NCBI GenBank assembly: GCA_916048095.2
Contig: OU696579.1
Span: 2,728,001-2,792,000, forward strand
From: Sacculina carcini
Taxonomy: Eukaryota; Arthropoda; Thecostraca; Sacculinidae
Length of the DNA: 64,000 nucleotides
Direction of reading: 5' to 3'
Positions within the stretch are counted from its first letter, which is position 1. The number at the start of each line of letters is the position of its first letter. The position numbers and the translations under genes are program-made. Below, piece by piece: positions 22,287-32,476 of the stretch. Under the pieces are notes generated by a model. The model did not search any database, was not told where the DNA came from, and saw only the letters and a list, made by a program, of their open reading frames with translations.

Positions 22287-22515
22287 CGCAATTATTATTA
22301 TTATTATTATTATTAATTACAGGCAAATCCAGTAGCATGGGAAGAGTGCAAGCACTATTACCACCCTAAGGTGGCCCCATGTACCGGAAGCGCCCAAAAG
22401 ATTCAGAGAGAAAGAGAGTTCGAAAAGAAAAAAGTCTAGAAAGAGAGTTAGAAAGAAAATAATAAATAAATAACAATAAATAATAAACCATCATCCGATA
22501 ACAATCCATTAAAGA
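22287..22515 (-). mobile_element. TAA-tailed short retroelement (SINE-like or LINE 3' end) in element B
   Basis: Minus-strand copy of the repeat at 56219-56450, about 95% alike over 210 bp, ending in (TAA)n (plus-strand TTATTATT at 22290-22316). Shared core: GGGCGCTTCCGGTACATG then GGATTTGCCTGTAATAA. The upper boundary in the flanking gag is not sharp. Family not recognised. Confidence 0.75.
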
Positions 22516-22740
22516 AGAAGAAGAAGGTTCAATTAAAGGTCCAATTAAAGAAGGTTCCCACCTGAACCGACACGGGTTTGTCCGACAGCTCTTTAGCAGC
22601 AGCGAAATATTGCCAGTCACGACGCCACACACGCCAGGTAGTGGCCAGCGAAGCAGAATGAAAATCCAATTCAGGGGGCTGGCGACACGACATCGCGCCA
22701 GAAGGAGTATACAGTCACGGGTTCAGAGCTTCTGACACCA

Positions 22741-22865
22741 TGTAACGTGTGTATTGCACGACTGACTCCTGACTGCCGCAAGGCCATGGCTCACCATCTG
22801 TGGCGCCCTCTACATTGAACACATTGAACACATTGTGCATACACTGAACATACGCGTACGCCACA
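22741..22865 (-). repeat. Element B LTR (5' in element orientation)
   Basis: 125-bp repeat apparently identical to 18126-18250. Confidence 0.93.
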
Positions 22866-23061
22866 CAACTAACTGAAAAAAATATTCTTGCTACAAACGT
22901 GAAATAATATGAAAGGACAAGAAATGACGGAATTTCAACAAAATGCAAGGATAATACTGAAAAGGAACACCAAAATCTAAACTTTGAAATAAGAAGATGT
23001 TAGTGAACGTGAATGAGTAGAAAATGATAGGAACTTACTGATATCACGTCGGGGTCACCAA

Positions 23062-23371
23062 TGTGGTGTCCTATGCCACATTAAATTGCTTAAATGACAC
23101 GGCAGAGATGTATTGAAGAACGAGCGCACAATACCAACAGAATGACATGAACACGGATATTGTGCCACATTAAATAACCTCGGTCATACATACACAAGAA
23201 CACACACATACACACATACCAGCTTGCTTAACATTACAAGTTGACCCAACAGGACAAGCCTGGCTTGAGGCTGCACACAGACATACCAGTTAACTGAACA
23301 GAAACACACAAACACACAGTGACACACAAACACACACACATATTGCTAATACACGCTCGCACTACACCACA
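23062..23371 (-). repeat. Element D LTR (5' in element orientation) with tRNA-Trp primer site beside it
   Basis: Direct repeat of 8004-8306. Immediately left, on the minus strand, is TGGTGACCCCGACGTGAT, the tRNA-Trp primer site. Confidence 0.9.
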
Positions 23372-23375
23372 ATGT

Positions 23376-23521
23376 TTATCGTCCGCTTGGTTTGGCATTA
23401 TCTTGTAGTTATTGTGTTGGATAATATCCTTTTTGTGCCGAGGAGATTTTGACTGAAGTTACGTTTTGTCTATTGCCATTACAATTGCTTGCCTTGCTGT
23501 TGTTTGCCTAATGACACAACA
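23376..23521 (+). repeat. Element E 5' LTR, right portion
   Basis: Matches the right half of 26413-26691 (CGTCCGCTTGGTTTGGC...GACACAACA). The next bases, TGGCGCAGCC, form the primer site; ATG spans the junction. Confidence 0.88.
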
Positions 23522-23562
23522 TGGCGCAGCCTACGGTAACGATCGAACAACATACATGCCTG

Positions 23563-23660
23563 CGGGGCATCGGACGCGATCTACGGTTATACACCTGTTC
23601 GACTTGTCGCGACGCACCTTGTCGATATTGTCGGCTCTATCCCTCCATCGGGGGGCGAAG
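23563..23660 (-). repeat. Inverted duplicate of the element E integrase end
   Basis: Near-perfect reverse complement of about 25947-26050 (shared stretch includes GGATAGAGCCGACAATATCG on the other strand). It occupies the place where gag would be expected. Confidence 0.85.
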
Positions 23661-23671
23661 CGCCCAGCCGG

Positions 23672-24577
23672 ATGCAAAACGGCGTCAGCACAGTGAGCGC
23701 CCGTGATCATGTGCAACACCGGGGCAACGACGGTGTGCAGTGTCCAGCATGGAGACGAGTCAACGACACGACCGATGCCGATCGCCGGAGACACGAGGAC
23801 TACATGCGGAAGGCATTTCCAAGCGTGTTTGACGGCGATGGCTCTCTGGCGTTTATGAAGGGCCCGTCGATGCGCATCGCTCTCACGGAGGACGCTCGAC
23901 CCTCAAACGTCAGTGTGGCCAGACCGATTCCTGTGGGCTACCGAGGGTTCGTGCGGCAGCACCTGGATGAGCTCATAGATCTGGATGTAGTAGAAGATAG
24001 AGACAAAACTTGTTTCATGACGCCATGGCTTAGACTTCGCCTGAAGCGAGCTCCGATGGGTCTAGTGTCTAGCGGAGACATATACAACCAGCGTTGTGAC
24101 ATGGCGCTGGCGGGATTGGAAAATGTGATGAAAGTTGTTGATGACATCGTTGTGTCTGATGTGTCCTATGATCAACACTTGAAACATGTCTGGTCAGTTC
24201 TAAAGCGATGTCATGACAACGGAATCACTCTCAACAGTAAGAAGTTCAGTTTTGTCAAATCGGAAGTGCAATACTGTGGTTTTGTGATAAACAATAACGG
24301 GTACTCAGTTGATGAGAGGAAACTAATCGCTATTTCGAAGTTTCCGACCCCGAAAAACGTGAGTGAGTTGAGATCTTTTCTCGGTATGGCCAACCAATTG
24401 AGTAACTTTTCAACAGATATCACTGCGGCATCTGCACCGCTCAGGCAACTGTTGAAAAAAAATGTGACATGGCAGTGGGACTCTAATGTATACACACCGG
24501 CATTTGAAGCGGTGAAACGCGTGCTCACGTCCCCGCCAGCTCTGGATTTTACCTGCCAACACGACCTACCATCGTAG
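23672..24577 (+). pseudogene. Element E RT block
   Basis: RT motifs of the C/E/N group: SMRIALTEDARPSNVSVARP, RLKRAPMGLVSSGDIYNQR, VVDDIVVSD, RSFLGMANQLSNFS. Part of a broken element. Confidence 0.82.
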
Positions 24578-24714
24578 AGACTGACGCGGTGAGACTTCAT
24601 GGTATAGGGTTTGTCGTGCGGCAGAAAGACGAGCACGGTCAGTGGAAGCTGATCCAATGAGGATCACGGTCTCTCACCGAAACAGAGGGCCGCTATGCCG
24701 CTATAGAGCAAGAG

Positions 24715-25149
24715 ATGCTAGCAGTAGTCTGGGCCTGCAAGAAGGCAAACAATTACCTGGCCGGCGCCAAGTCTTTCACGGTGGTGACAGACCACAAACC
24801 GTTGCTGCCTATTCTTAATTCGAAGTACATATCGGACATCAGCAATCCGAGATTGCAGAGAATGAGAAGTCAGTTGTCTTATTTACAGTTCGAAACAGTA
24901 TGGAGAGCAGGCAAAGAACATGTTATTGCACATTGCCTATCAAGATCACCTCTGCACTTCAACAAAGACGAAGCTCACTGCGGCGGCGAGTCAGAAGAAG
25001 ACTTCACGCCGAGGCAACGTTCTATACAGATATCTCGCGTTGTAGACGACGACGATAGTGAGAATCCATACGGTGATTTACTTCTCTCACAAATCACAGA
25101 CCTAGCTGCAAAAGATGAAGAGTACATTGCACTGCGTAAAACTATATAG
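24715..25149 (+). pseudogene. Element E RNase H block
   Basis: MLAVVWACKKANNYLAG and TDHKPLLPIL followed by a hydrophilic linker, as in element C. Confidence 0.8.
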
Positions 25150-25402
25150 GATGGATTTCCTGAATATCGTCATCAATGCTCTGACTGCGTCAAACCATTT
25201 TGGAACATGAGAAATGAACGCGATATTGAAGGCGATATACTTTTATGCGGATGCCGTGTTGTTATTCCACGCAGTATGCGCCGTGATACACTCCGACGGT
25301 TGCACAGCGGATATCAGTGAATGAACCGCACGATGGGCCGCGCTCGGCAATGTGTTTACTGGCCTACGATAAATAACGATATAAAAATGATGGTATCCTC
25401 GT

Positions 25403-26396
25403 GTGAGTTGTGTCTGCGATACCGCAACAGTCAACAAAAAAGAGCCGTACCACTGTGATGACAGACCAGAAAGAGTCTTCGAAAGTGTCTCAACAGACTA
25501 CTGTCAGTATGCAGGTCGGACATACCTGATATATGTCGACAGGTTGTCAAACTGGCCGTGTGTGGCAGAATGTCCGCGGTCAGATGCATCCTCTCGTCAT
25601 CTCATCAAAAGTCTGAGGCAGCTGTTTGCAGCGTATGGCGTTCCGAACCGTCTTCGAAGCGACGGAGGACCGCAGTATACAGCTCGTCGCACCAGAGACT
25701 TCTTCGCACGCTGGAAAGTGCAGCACGAGATCAGCAGTGCCGAACATCCGCAGGGGAATGGGCACGCTGAGTCGGCCGTGAAAAGAGTCAAACGGCTGGT
25801 GCAAAAAGTGACGCAGAATGGTGAACTCGATGACGAATCATTTACTGAAGGTCTACTCGAATTAAGGAACAAGCCAGGTGCAGATGGACTTTCTCCAGCA
25901 GAAATACTTTTTTGGTCATCCTATTCGTTCAAAAGTTCCGATGCATCGCGACGCTTTCGCCCCCCGATGGAGGGATAGAGCCGACAATATCGACAAGGTG
26001 CGTCGCGACAAAGTCGAACAGGCCTATAACCGTGGATCGCGTCCGATGCCCCGGTTGAAGGTTGGGGATTCTGCGCTGATTCAGAACCAAGAAACCAAGA
26101 GATGGGACCTGAGCGGCACCATAGTCGGGGTTCGAGGTCCACGTAGCTATCTGCTACGCACTCCAAGTGGGCGCATAACGACACGCAACAGACGACATCT
26201 ACTGCTGGATGTGAAGCCGGAGTCAACCGTACAAGATCGTTCCCGCAGTACCAGTGGGCCAGAAGACGTTCAAAGTGCCGCCCCCCAGACCGAACCGGAC
26301 GTGCCGGTTGCGACGGAGAAGCCGCCTCCAAGAAGGAGCCAACGTCAACGCCGCCGCCCTCGACATTTGAATGATTACGTCTGCGACTTTGAGTAG
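25403..26396 (+). pseudogene. Element E integrase blocks
   Basis: Two overlapping open stretches: core (STDYCQYAGRTYLIYVDR, RSDGGPQYTA, HPQGNGHAESAVKR) and a C-terminal part with RWDLSGTIVGVRGPRSYLLR and the terminus RPRHLNDYVCDFE. Confidence 0.82.
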
Positions 26397-26412
26397 CAGA
26401 CTCAGAGGGAGG

Positions 26413-26691
26413 TGTGGGATGTCCGTCTGGCATCACTATGTTTATGGGGATTATATTATTTACATTGGTGTGGGAGAATGGTGATTTGGGAGAGACGTGC
26501 GGGAGAGGCGTGGGGATTGCGTTGTTGATGCTTAGCGTCCGCTTGGTTTGGCATTATCTTGTAGTTATTGATAAGATAACTAAGTTATTGATAATTTCCT
26601 TTCTGTGCCGAGGAGATTTTGACTGAAGCTGCGTTTTGTCTATTGCCATTACAATTGCTTGCCTTGGTGTTGTTTGCCTAATGACACAACA
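26413..26691 (+). repeat. Element E 3' LTR
   Basis: 279 bp, TGTGGGATG...GACACAACA, preceded by a purine tract (CAGAGGGAGG) and followed by the ACGAG duplication. Confidence 0.9.
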
Positions 26692-26875
26692 ACGAGTGAG
26701 CGCCCATCTATTTATATCAGATAGGATGGTAGTGACTGAAGAGTGAGAAATAGACTCAGACGAGAGAATGATTTGAATGTCGTCAGCGAATATTTGGAAG
26801 GACACATCGTGACGACGAAGAACTTTCCCTACAGAGGTAAGATACATATTGAAGAGGAGAGGACCTAAGACAGAG
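26692..26875 (-). pseudogene. LINE P, part 2: RT palm
   Basis: Minus strand reads VLGPLLFNMYL, IFADDIQIIL (catalytic YADD-type motif) and ILSDINRWALTR. It is the portion of the same LINE just upstream of part 1 (7735-7884); the two are separated by element E and share the duplicated ACGAG. Element F abuts its upstream end. Confidence 0.85.
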
Positions 26876-27114
26876 TTTAGCGTTGTTATATAATATTGGG
26901 GATATTGTTATGTCGCTACAGCGCCGCATTGTAAACGTTATTTACAATAACTAGTGCATTGTGCATAATGCGGTGACCTGGTGACAATTGTTGGAGGTGG
27001 GCGTAACCGAGTTGTGGTGAAAGGTAATCTGTTTTTCCTATTCATTCTTTGATCTGGTCTGGTGCGAATAATATCGGGAGGTGTTCAGAGTTGTGTTTCT
27101 CGCAGGACACTACA
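26876..27114 (+). repeat. Element F 5' LTR
   Basis: Inverted match of 29665-29903 with the same length and roughly 96% identity. Flanked on the left by CAGAG. Confidence 0.88.
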
Positions 27115-27162
27115 TTTTTTGGCGACGAGTTGTAGAACCCTTTTGTATTTTGGCGATGAACG

Positions 27163-27669
27163 TTGAGGGTGTCCCTCCACCTCAACCATTTCACCCACAA
27201 CCGGGGAAACCGGGGCTCTTGGAATGATTGGCAGTTCGCCTTCAATAATTATTTCACCGCAATCGGGGGCAGTACGTTCAACGATGAGAGACGGACCGCG
27301 CTGTTGCTGCATTGCATTGGCGCTGAGGCACAACGCACATACAAATCCTTGCCGGTAGAGAGCAAGGTCGAAGGTGAATCAGAATTCAATCGTGCGCTGC
27401 GGCGACTTGCAGAATATTACGTTCCTCAAGTGAACGTAATATACCAAATATTTGTATTCCGCCAGCGGAAACAGCAGCCTGGTGAATCAACCGCCGCGTA
27501 CGCCAACGCGTTGAGGTCTCTTGTTTCGTCGTGCAAATTCGGCGATATAGCAGACGAGATGATACGCGACCAAATCGTAGAGCACACCACACACCCGTCT
27601 CTGCGCGAGCGATGCTTGCAAGATACCAATCTGACTCTAGAGAGCTTATTGGCGAGGGCGAAGGCCTAA
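27163..27669 (+). pseudogene. Element F gag, capsid part
   Basis: SWNDWQFAFNNYFTAIG, LLLHCIGAEAQRTYKSLP and FVFRQRKQQPGESTAAYANA are retrotransposon gag capsid motifs. Confidence 0.8.
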
Positions 27670-27693
27670 GAAGCGTCCAAGCGACAGACCAAC

Positions 27694-28659
27694 ATGCTCG
27701 CAGACAACAAGAAGGCACATCCAGATGGAGCGGTGGCGTCTGTCGGCACGAAGAGGCACACTGCTGCGGCACGCGGTAAACACGCCGACCGCGAATGCAG
27801 TCACTGTGAGCGGGCCCATAAGGGTCCAAGGACCGAGTTCTGCCCAGCGCGGAAGTCGAAGTGCCACCAGTGTGGTCGTCAGGGCCACTGGGCCAGCGTA
27901 TGTCGCTCGAACCGACCAGAAACAAGGAATCAGTCCGACATCCGAGGCGACATCCGAGGTGTGACAATACTGGCCTGCAGCACAACACAAGACAAGCGGC
28001 TGACGTGCGACGCAGCTGTACAGGTGGGCCAACGTCAACCAGTATCTCTGCAACTGCAGGTCGATACTGGCGCCAGCGTATCCGTACTAAGCTTGCCGAT
28101 TGCTCGTGAGAACTTTGCTGGCGCAGCCGTCGTCCACACAACCAAGCAGCTGTACGGCGTCGGGCATCAGCCACTGCAGGTCATTGGCACACTACAGTCA
28201 ACGGTGACGGTCGGCAGGCATACGGCACCAGTGTCGTTCTATATCATCGACACAGGGACAAAAGAAGGGCTCCTCGGCCTCGACGTTTTGGGGGCGCTGG
28301 GCCTGACTCTGCACCCTAACACTGGCGAGATTGCTGTTTTCAATGAGCAGCTAACAGATATTCCACACAAGGTCAGTGATGCCACACCGCCAACAGCCGA
28401 ATTTCGACAACTATCTTGCATGTGTGGCTATCAGCATAAAATACGCTTGAAACCCAATGCCGTTCCAACTCGCCAGCCTCTGCGGCGCCTGCCTCTTGCG
28501 ATCAGAGACGAGGTGTCACTGGAGCTGCGTCGTCTAACTGAGACTGGCGTCATCGAGCGTGTAGACAGCTCACCCTGGATCAGCCCTCTGGTGGTGGTCA
28601 GGAAGGCAAGCGGCAAGGTGAGACTGTGTGTCGATCTCAGAGGGCCTAACGCCAGCTAA
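27694..28659 (+). pseudogene. Element F zinc knuckles, protease, RT entry
   Basis: CSHCERAHKGPRTEFCPA and CHQCGRQGHWASVC knuckles, then LQVDTGASVSVLSL (protease), GLLGLDVLGALGL, RLPLAIRDEVSLELRRL and SSPWISPLVVVRK. Confidence 0.85.
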
Positions 28660-28718
28660 TCAGCGAGGTCCACCCAATACCCACAGTTCAAGAACTACAA
28701 TGTGAGCTGGCGGGCGAG

Positions 28719-29276
28719 GTGCGATCAAAACTTGACCTTGAACATGCCTACCACCAGATGGAGCTGCATCCGGACTCAAGGCCGATCACTGCCTTCTTGA
28801 TACACGACGGCCTTTTCCAGTTCCGTCGGGTTCCGTTCGGGTTGGCGTCAGCAGGTACTGCGTTCCAACGCCTGCTCGACAGGCTTCTGGGAGGAGTGAA
28901 GGGGTGTTATCACTATATGGACGACATATTGGTGTCTGGTGCAACACGAGCTGAACATGACCGCCGACTCAAGATGGTTATCGACCGTTTGCAAAGTGCC
29001 AACGTTACACTGAACCTGGACAAATCGTTCGTGGGCCAGAAGTCCATCAATTTCTGTGGATATTCACTGACTGGTGATGTCATCTCCCCATCGGAAAATC
29101 ATCTCGTGGCGATTCGCGATGCAGCTGTTCCGTCATCAGCGAAAGAGCTGAGAAGCTTCCTCGGCCTTTGCAGCTGGCTGAGCCAGTTTGTACCGAGTTT
29201 TGCTACAAGAACAGCGAAATTATCAGCACTGCTGAGGACTGACGCAAAGTTCGCGTGGACCGACGAGCACACATAG
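28719..29276 (+). pseudogene. Element F RT palm and thumb
   Basis: SKLDLEHAYHQMELHPD, FQFRRVPFGLASAGTAFQRL, YMDDILVSG and RSFLGLCSWLSQFVPSFA. Confidence 0.85.
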
Positions 29277-29486
29277 GAGTTCAAGGCTCTACAGCAGCAT
29301 ATCACGTATACACAGCCACTTCATCGGTTCGACCCTGAGCTAAAACCGTGGTGACAAATGACGCTAGCGACACAGGAGCTGGCGCAGTTCTCTCTCAGAT
29401 CTCGTCGGCGGGGGAGAAGACCATTGCATTTTGGAGAAAGATCGTCGCGCGAACTTCTGCCCTCAGCTAGTGGTCGCAGGCGCTGG

Positions 29487-29664
29487 TCATCTGGCTGGCT
29501 TAATCATCTGCTTCTTATTGATACTCTGTTAGATTTAGGCATTAGCGGCACAGCTCTCTCTTTCTTTCGCTCTTATCTTTCTGATAGACTTCAGTTTGTT
29601 TCTACCTCTGCTGATTCTTGTAGTGATGCTTGCCCACTAACTTGCGGTGTACCTTAAGGCTCTG
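29487..29664 (+). pseudogene. LINE P, part 3 (inverted): RT fingers
   Basis: Plus strand reads LNHLLLIDTLLDLGISGTA, FFRSYLSDRLQF and LTCGVP followed by a stop where Q is expected, then GS. This is the RT section just upstream of the VLGPLLF of part 2 but on the opposite strand, so it was flipped with the right piece of element F. Confidence 0.8.
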
Positions 29665-29903
29665 TGTAGTGTCCTGCGAGAAACACAACTCTGAACACCT
29701 CCCGATATTATTCGCACCAGACCAGAACAAAGAATGAATAGGAAATACAGGTTACCTTTCACCACAACTCGGTTACGCCCACCTCCAACAATTGTCACCA
29801 GGTCGCCGCATTATGCACAATCCACTAGTTATTGTAAATAACGTATACAATGCGGCGCTGTAGCGACATAACAATAACCCCAATATTATATAACAACGCT
29901 ACA
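29665..29903 (-). repeat. Element F 3' LTR (inverted)
   Basis: 239 bp, on the minus strand TGTAGCG...CACTACA. The flank on its outer side reads CAGAG on the minus strand. Confidence 0.88.
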
Positions 29904-30128
29904 CACCCCCGCACTAAAAATTGAACTATTCTGCAAATCGGGCAGGTAACCAGCGCATGCGACCACTAGCTGAGGGCAGAAGTTCGAGCGACGATCTTTC
30001 ACTGTCGGTGAACTGGGCGTCGGCAGAAGTCGCTTCCGCCGGTGCCTGTGATATCTCTGCGGGAGATTCCAGCTATTCACACTCGGTGGATTCCATGTGT
30101 AGCGGTGGTAGAGTCGCATCTGCGCCTT

Positions 30129-31145
30129 CTAGTGTCCACTGATGAGGTCAGTGGATACGAGGCGGTACGCTGATCCTCTAGCTCCTGTGATGTGCGTAGG
30201 ACCCGTGTAGCGCCGGCTCGACTTCTTGATGTGACCTGGTACACGCACATACACCAAATCACCTGGTGCGAACGTCGGCGCTCTCGTGGCAAGTCGGCGG
30301 TCGTAGCTTCGCTTGTTCCGCTGCTGCTGCCGGTGCACGCGCCCCTGAACAACCACGTTCGGTGGACCCAGGTCGACCACTGGTAGAGACAGCCTCATGC
30401 GACGACCGTGCAGCAGCGAGGAGGGTGAAACACCTGTTGCGCAGTTGGGAGTTGCACGATATGCCACCAGGAACCGTCGCACATCCGCGATAAAACTTCC
30501 AGATTTCAAAGCCTGTTGTGTCCACGTTTTCAACGTCCGATTGAACCGCTCGATCATGGAGTTCCCTTGCGGCCAGTACACCGAAGACCGCACATGATGA
30601 ATGTCGCGTCGCCTCAAGTAATCTTCGAATGCGTGACTAACAAACTGTCGCCCGTTGTCTGTCACTATTTCATCAGGAAATCCTTCCCTGGACCAGACAC
30701 CGTCGAGGAATGTGACGACGTCCACCGTGCTGACCGAACTGGAAAACCCAACCTCTACCCATTTCGAGTAGTAGTTGATGAGGTTCATCGCGTATCTACA
30801 GTCCGGAGGGGCGGCATTGATCGGCCCAACGATGTCCAGTGCGACCTTTTGACAGGGTCTATCTGGATACTCGGCCGATTTCATTGGTGCGGGCCTCCCT
30901 CGGTATAACAGAGTCTTGTCGCTACTCTGGCAGTGATGGCACCCGCTCACAAGCAGCTCCACGTCGCGGTCCATTCCTGGCCACCATGCCACCGTGCGGA
31001 GAAATTGCTTCGTTCGTACCGTTTCGTCGTGCGCGGCGTGTGCACGGGAAAAATACTCTCCTCGTAGTCGTAGCGGTACAACTACTTTCTGGTCGCCACG
31101 GAGCACCAAGTCACCTGCAACTGACAGCTCGTTCCTGATCTGCAC
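30129..31145 (-). pseudogene. Element F integrase block
   Basis: Zinc-finger HAAHDETVRT with CHHCQSSDK, core ALDIVGPINAA, VTDNGRQFVSHAF, YWPQGNSMIERFNRTLK, then a C-terminal GDLVYVRVPGHIKKSSRRYT fold. Confidence 0.85.
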
Positions 31146-31181
31146 AAATGGACGGATCAGAGGAGACGCGTTTTTCGCAGA

Positions 31182-31715
31182 TCACGGTAGCCCCTTTCCG
31201 ATGGCCGCGCGTAACGCCGATAGCTGACGATGATCACGCGACGCTGACCTCAGGGTGTCGCGCAGGACGACCGGCTGCTCGTCAATAACACTGGCGATCA
31301 CGACATCGTCTTCCTTGTCGTCATCTTCCACGCTGCTGTCCACACCTGGTAACCGGGAGAGGGCATCTGCTCCCTGGATACGATGTCCCGGCGTGTACTC
31401 GATCCTGTATGAATATGGGATGAGACGAGCCTGCCAGCGCGCAATGCGGGCACGCACACGTCCGCCATACGACGCCGAAAGGATCGACCGCAGTGCAGCA
31501 TGATCAGTGCGTAGCAAGAACTCTCGCCCCCACAGGAACAGCCTCCATTCCTCGACGGCGTTAACTGCAGCGAGAGCCTCACGCTCAGTCACGGAATATC
31601 TGGACTCGGCTGGAGTGAACCTGCGACTCCAAAATGCAATGGGCTTCTCCCCCGCCGACGAGATCTGAGAGAGAACTGCGCCAGCTCCTGTGTCGCTAGC
31701 GTCAGTTGTCACCAC
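31182..31715 (-). pseudogene. Element F RNase H block
   Basis: VTTDASDTGAGAVLSQISS, SRRFTPAESRYSVTEREALA, RTDHAALRSIL and GADALSRLPG. Confidence 0.85.
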
Positions 31716-31858
31716 GGTTTTGAGCCCAGGGTCGAACCGATGAAGTGGCTGTGTGTACGTGATATGCTGCTGTAGAGCCTTGAACTCCTCTGTGTGCTCG
31801 TCGGTCCACGCGAACTTTGCGTCAGTCCTCAGCAGTGCTGATAATTCCGCTGTTCTTG

Positions 31859-31912
31859 ATGCAACTGTTCTTGTAGCAACTGTTCTTGTAGTAACTTTGT
31901 CTACAATTATAA
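31859..31912. repeat. Short tandem repeat at the F/LINE M junction
   Basis: Three imperfect copies of a 15-bp unit (GCAACTGTTCTTGTA-like) between the inverted piece of F and the start of LINE M. Confidence 0.6.
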
Positions 31913-32476
31913 GTGCTGTCCATGGATATATGTACTATTTTCTGCTTCATGTGTGTTTTGTTGATGTGGTGGGCTGAAAATTTTAGCCCCGCCCCGACGG
32001 CTAACTACCGGTTTTCCCATTTTCCGTCAGCGCCCAGTCAGCGCCTCGCACTGAGGTGCCGACCATTTCTGTGTTGCTCTCATACTCTGTCTTTGTTGTC
32101 GCCCATTGGACATTTTGCTTTGCGATATGTGTTTAACAATGAGCTCTCAATAAATTGTTCTCACTTGTGTTTTCTAGTGTTTTTCTTGTTGTGTGTGTAT
32201 TTGTGTGTATGTTTGCTTTGTATTGTGTTTGTTGTATGCTTGTTTTTTGTTGTGACATTTCGTATGCATGTGTTATGTGTTGTGTATTTGTGCTTGCATG
32301 CGTCGTGCATTATGTGTTTATTTTTATGTTTGTTTTGCGTTGTGTGTGTGCTTTCTCACACCGTGGATTTGTCATTTATGCTGATGATGTGTGGCGATGT
32401 TGAAATGAATCCCGGTCCTGCTCGACCACAAAAACGATTTTCAAATATACTTTTCGCCAACATCAGAGGCTTGTAT
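31913..32476 (+). pseudogene. LINE M, part 1: ORF2 N-terminus with signal-like region and 2A peptide
   Basis: One open frame: a long hydrophobic stretch (LVFFLLCVYLCVCLLCIVFV and more), then CGDVEMNPGP, a perfect DxExNPGP 2A-like ribosome-skipping motif, then LFANIRGLY, the start of an APE-type endonuclease. 2A peptides at the N-terminus of ORF2 are known in CR1, L2, Rex1 and Crack LINEs; some are preceded by signal sequences. The frame is cut by element H, and the endonuclease resumes at 53203 with KNIRDLTAAS. The ATG chosen at 31913 may be downstream of the true LINE start. Confidence 0.8.
32396..32419 (+). other. 2A-like ribosome-skipping motif
   Basis: Encodes DVEMNPGP, matching the consensus D(V/I)ExNPGP; release would be expected between the final G and P. 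Confidence 0.8.

Larger units (their letters stand above)
18126..22865 (-). mobile_element. Element B: K02A2.6/Mag-like Ty3 element inserted in D, nearly whole
   Basis: 125-bp LTRs (18126-18250 and 22741-22865, TGTAACG...CGCCACA) that look identical base for base: the youngest element here. Target-site duplication CAACT (18121-18125 and 22866-22870). Primer site TGGTGTCAGAAG on the minus strand below 22741 (tRNA-Leu-like); polypurine tract GAGGAAGGGAGA at the left LTR. Coding blocks 20752-22286 (gag, protease, RT start) and 18301-20682 (RT, RNase H, integrase). Few breaks; a TAA-tailed short repeat sits in its gag end. Confidence 0.93.
8004..23371 (-). mobile_element. Element D: CsRn1-like Ty3 element inserted in the LTR of E, broken
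   Basis: LTRs at 8004-8306 and 23062-23371 (303 and 310 bp, TGTGGTG...CACCACA) in minus orientation, flanked by the 4-bp duplication ATGT (8000-8003 and 23372-23375). Next to the right-hand LTR, minus strand, is TGGTGACCCCGACGTGAT, a perfect 18-nt complement of the tRNA-Trp 3' end, and gag has a CxxH...C...C finger (CRFHIFYGGSARSCKPWC, near 12540-12600) in place of CCHC. Both are hallmarks of the CsRn1 lineage. It contains elements C and B and a solo LTR. About 5.2 kb is its own sequence; several breaks. Confidence 0.9.
7885..26691 (+). mobile_element. Element E: Ty3/gypsy element inserted in LINE P, broken
   Basis: LTRs begin TGTGGGATG and end GACACAACA. The 5' LTR is itself interrupted by element D (7885-8003 and 23376-23521); the 3' LTR is whole (26413-26691). 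The 5-bp target-site duplication ACGAG flanks the unit (7880-7884 and 26692-26696). The primer site TGGCGCAGCC is tRNA-Ser-like and identical in its first 10 bases to that of element C. Coding blocks lie at 23672-24577, 24715-25149, 25403-25978 and 25878-26396. Without element D the unit is only about 3.4 kb and is clearly broken, with several breaks. Confidence 0.9.
26876..29486 (+). mobile_element. Element F, left piece: Ty3/gypsy element in LINE P, broken
   Basis: 5' LTR 26876-27114 (239 bp), then TGGCGACGAG, a tRNA-Ser(GCT)-type primer site, gag and pol blocks at 27163-27669, 27694-28659 and 28719-29276. Same family and LTR length as the opposite-facing right piece at 29665-31858. The outer flanks of the two pieces carry the same 5-bp duplication, CAGAG, so both belong to one insertion later rearranged. 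Several breaks. Confidence 0.85.
29665..31858 (-). mobile_element. Element F, right piece (inverted), broken
   Basis: 3' LTR 29665-29903, a purine tract (TGCGGGGGTG) beside it, then on the minus strand an integrase block 30129-31145 and an RNase H block 31182-31715, ending in RT-like sequence near 31858. See the left piece for the shared duplication. Confidence 0.85.
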
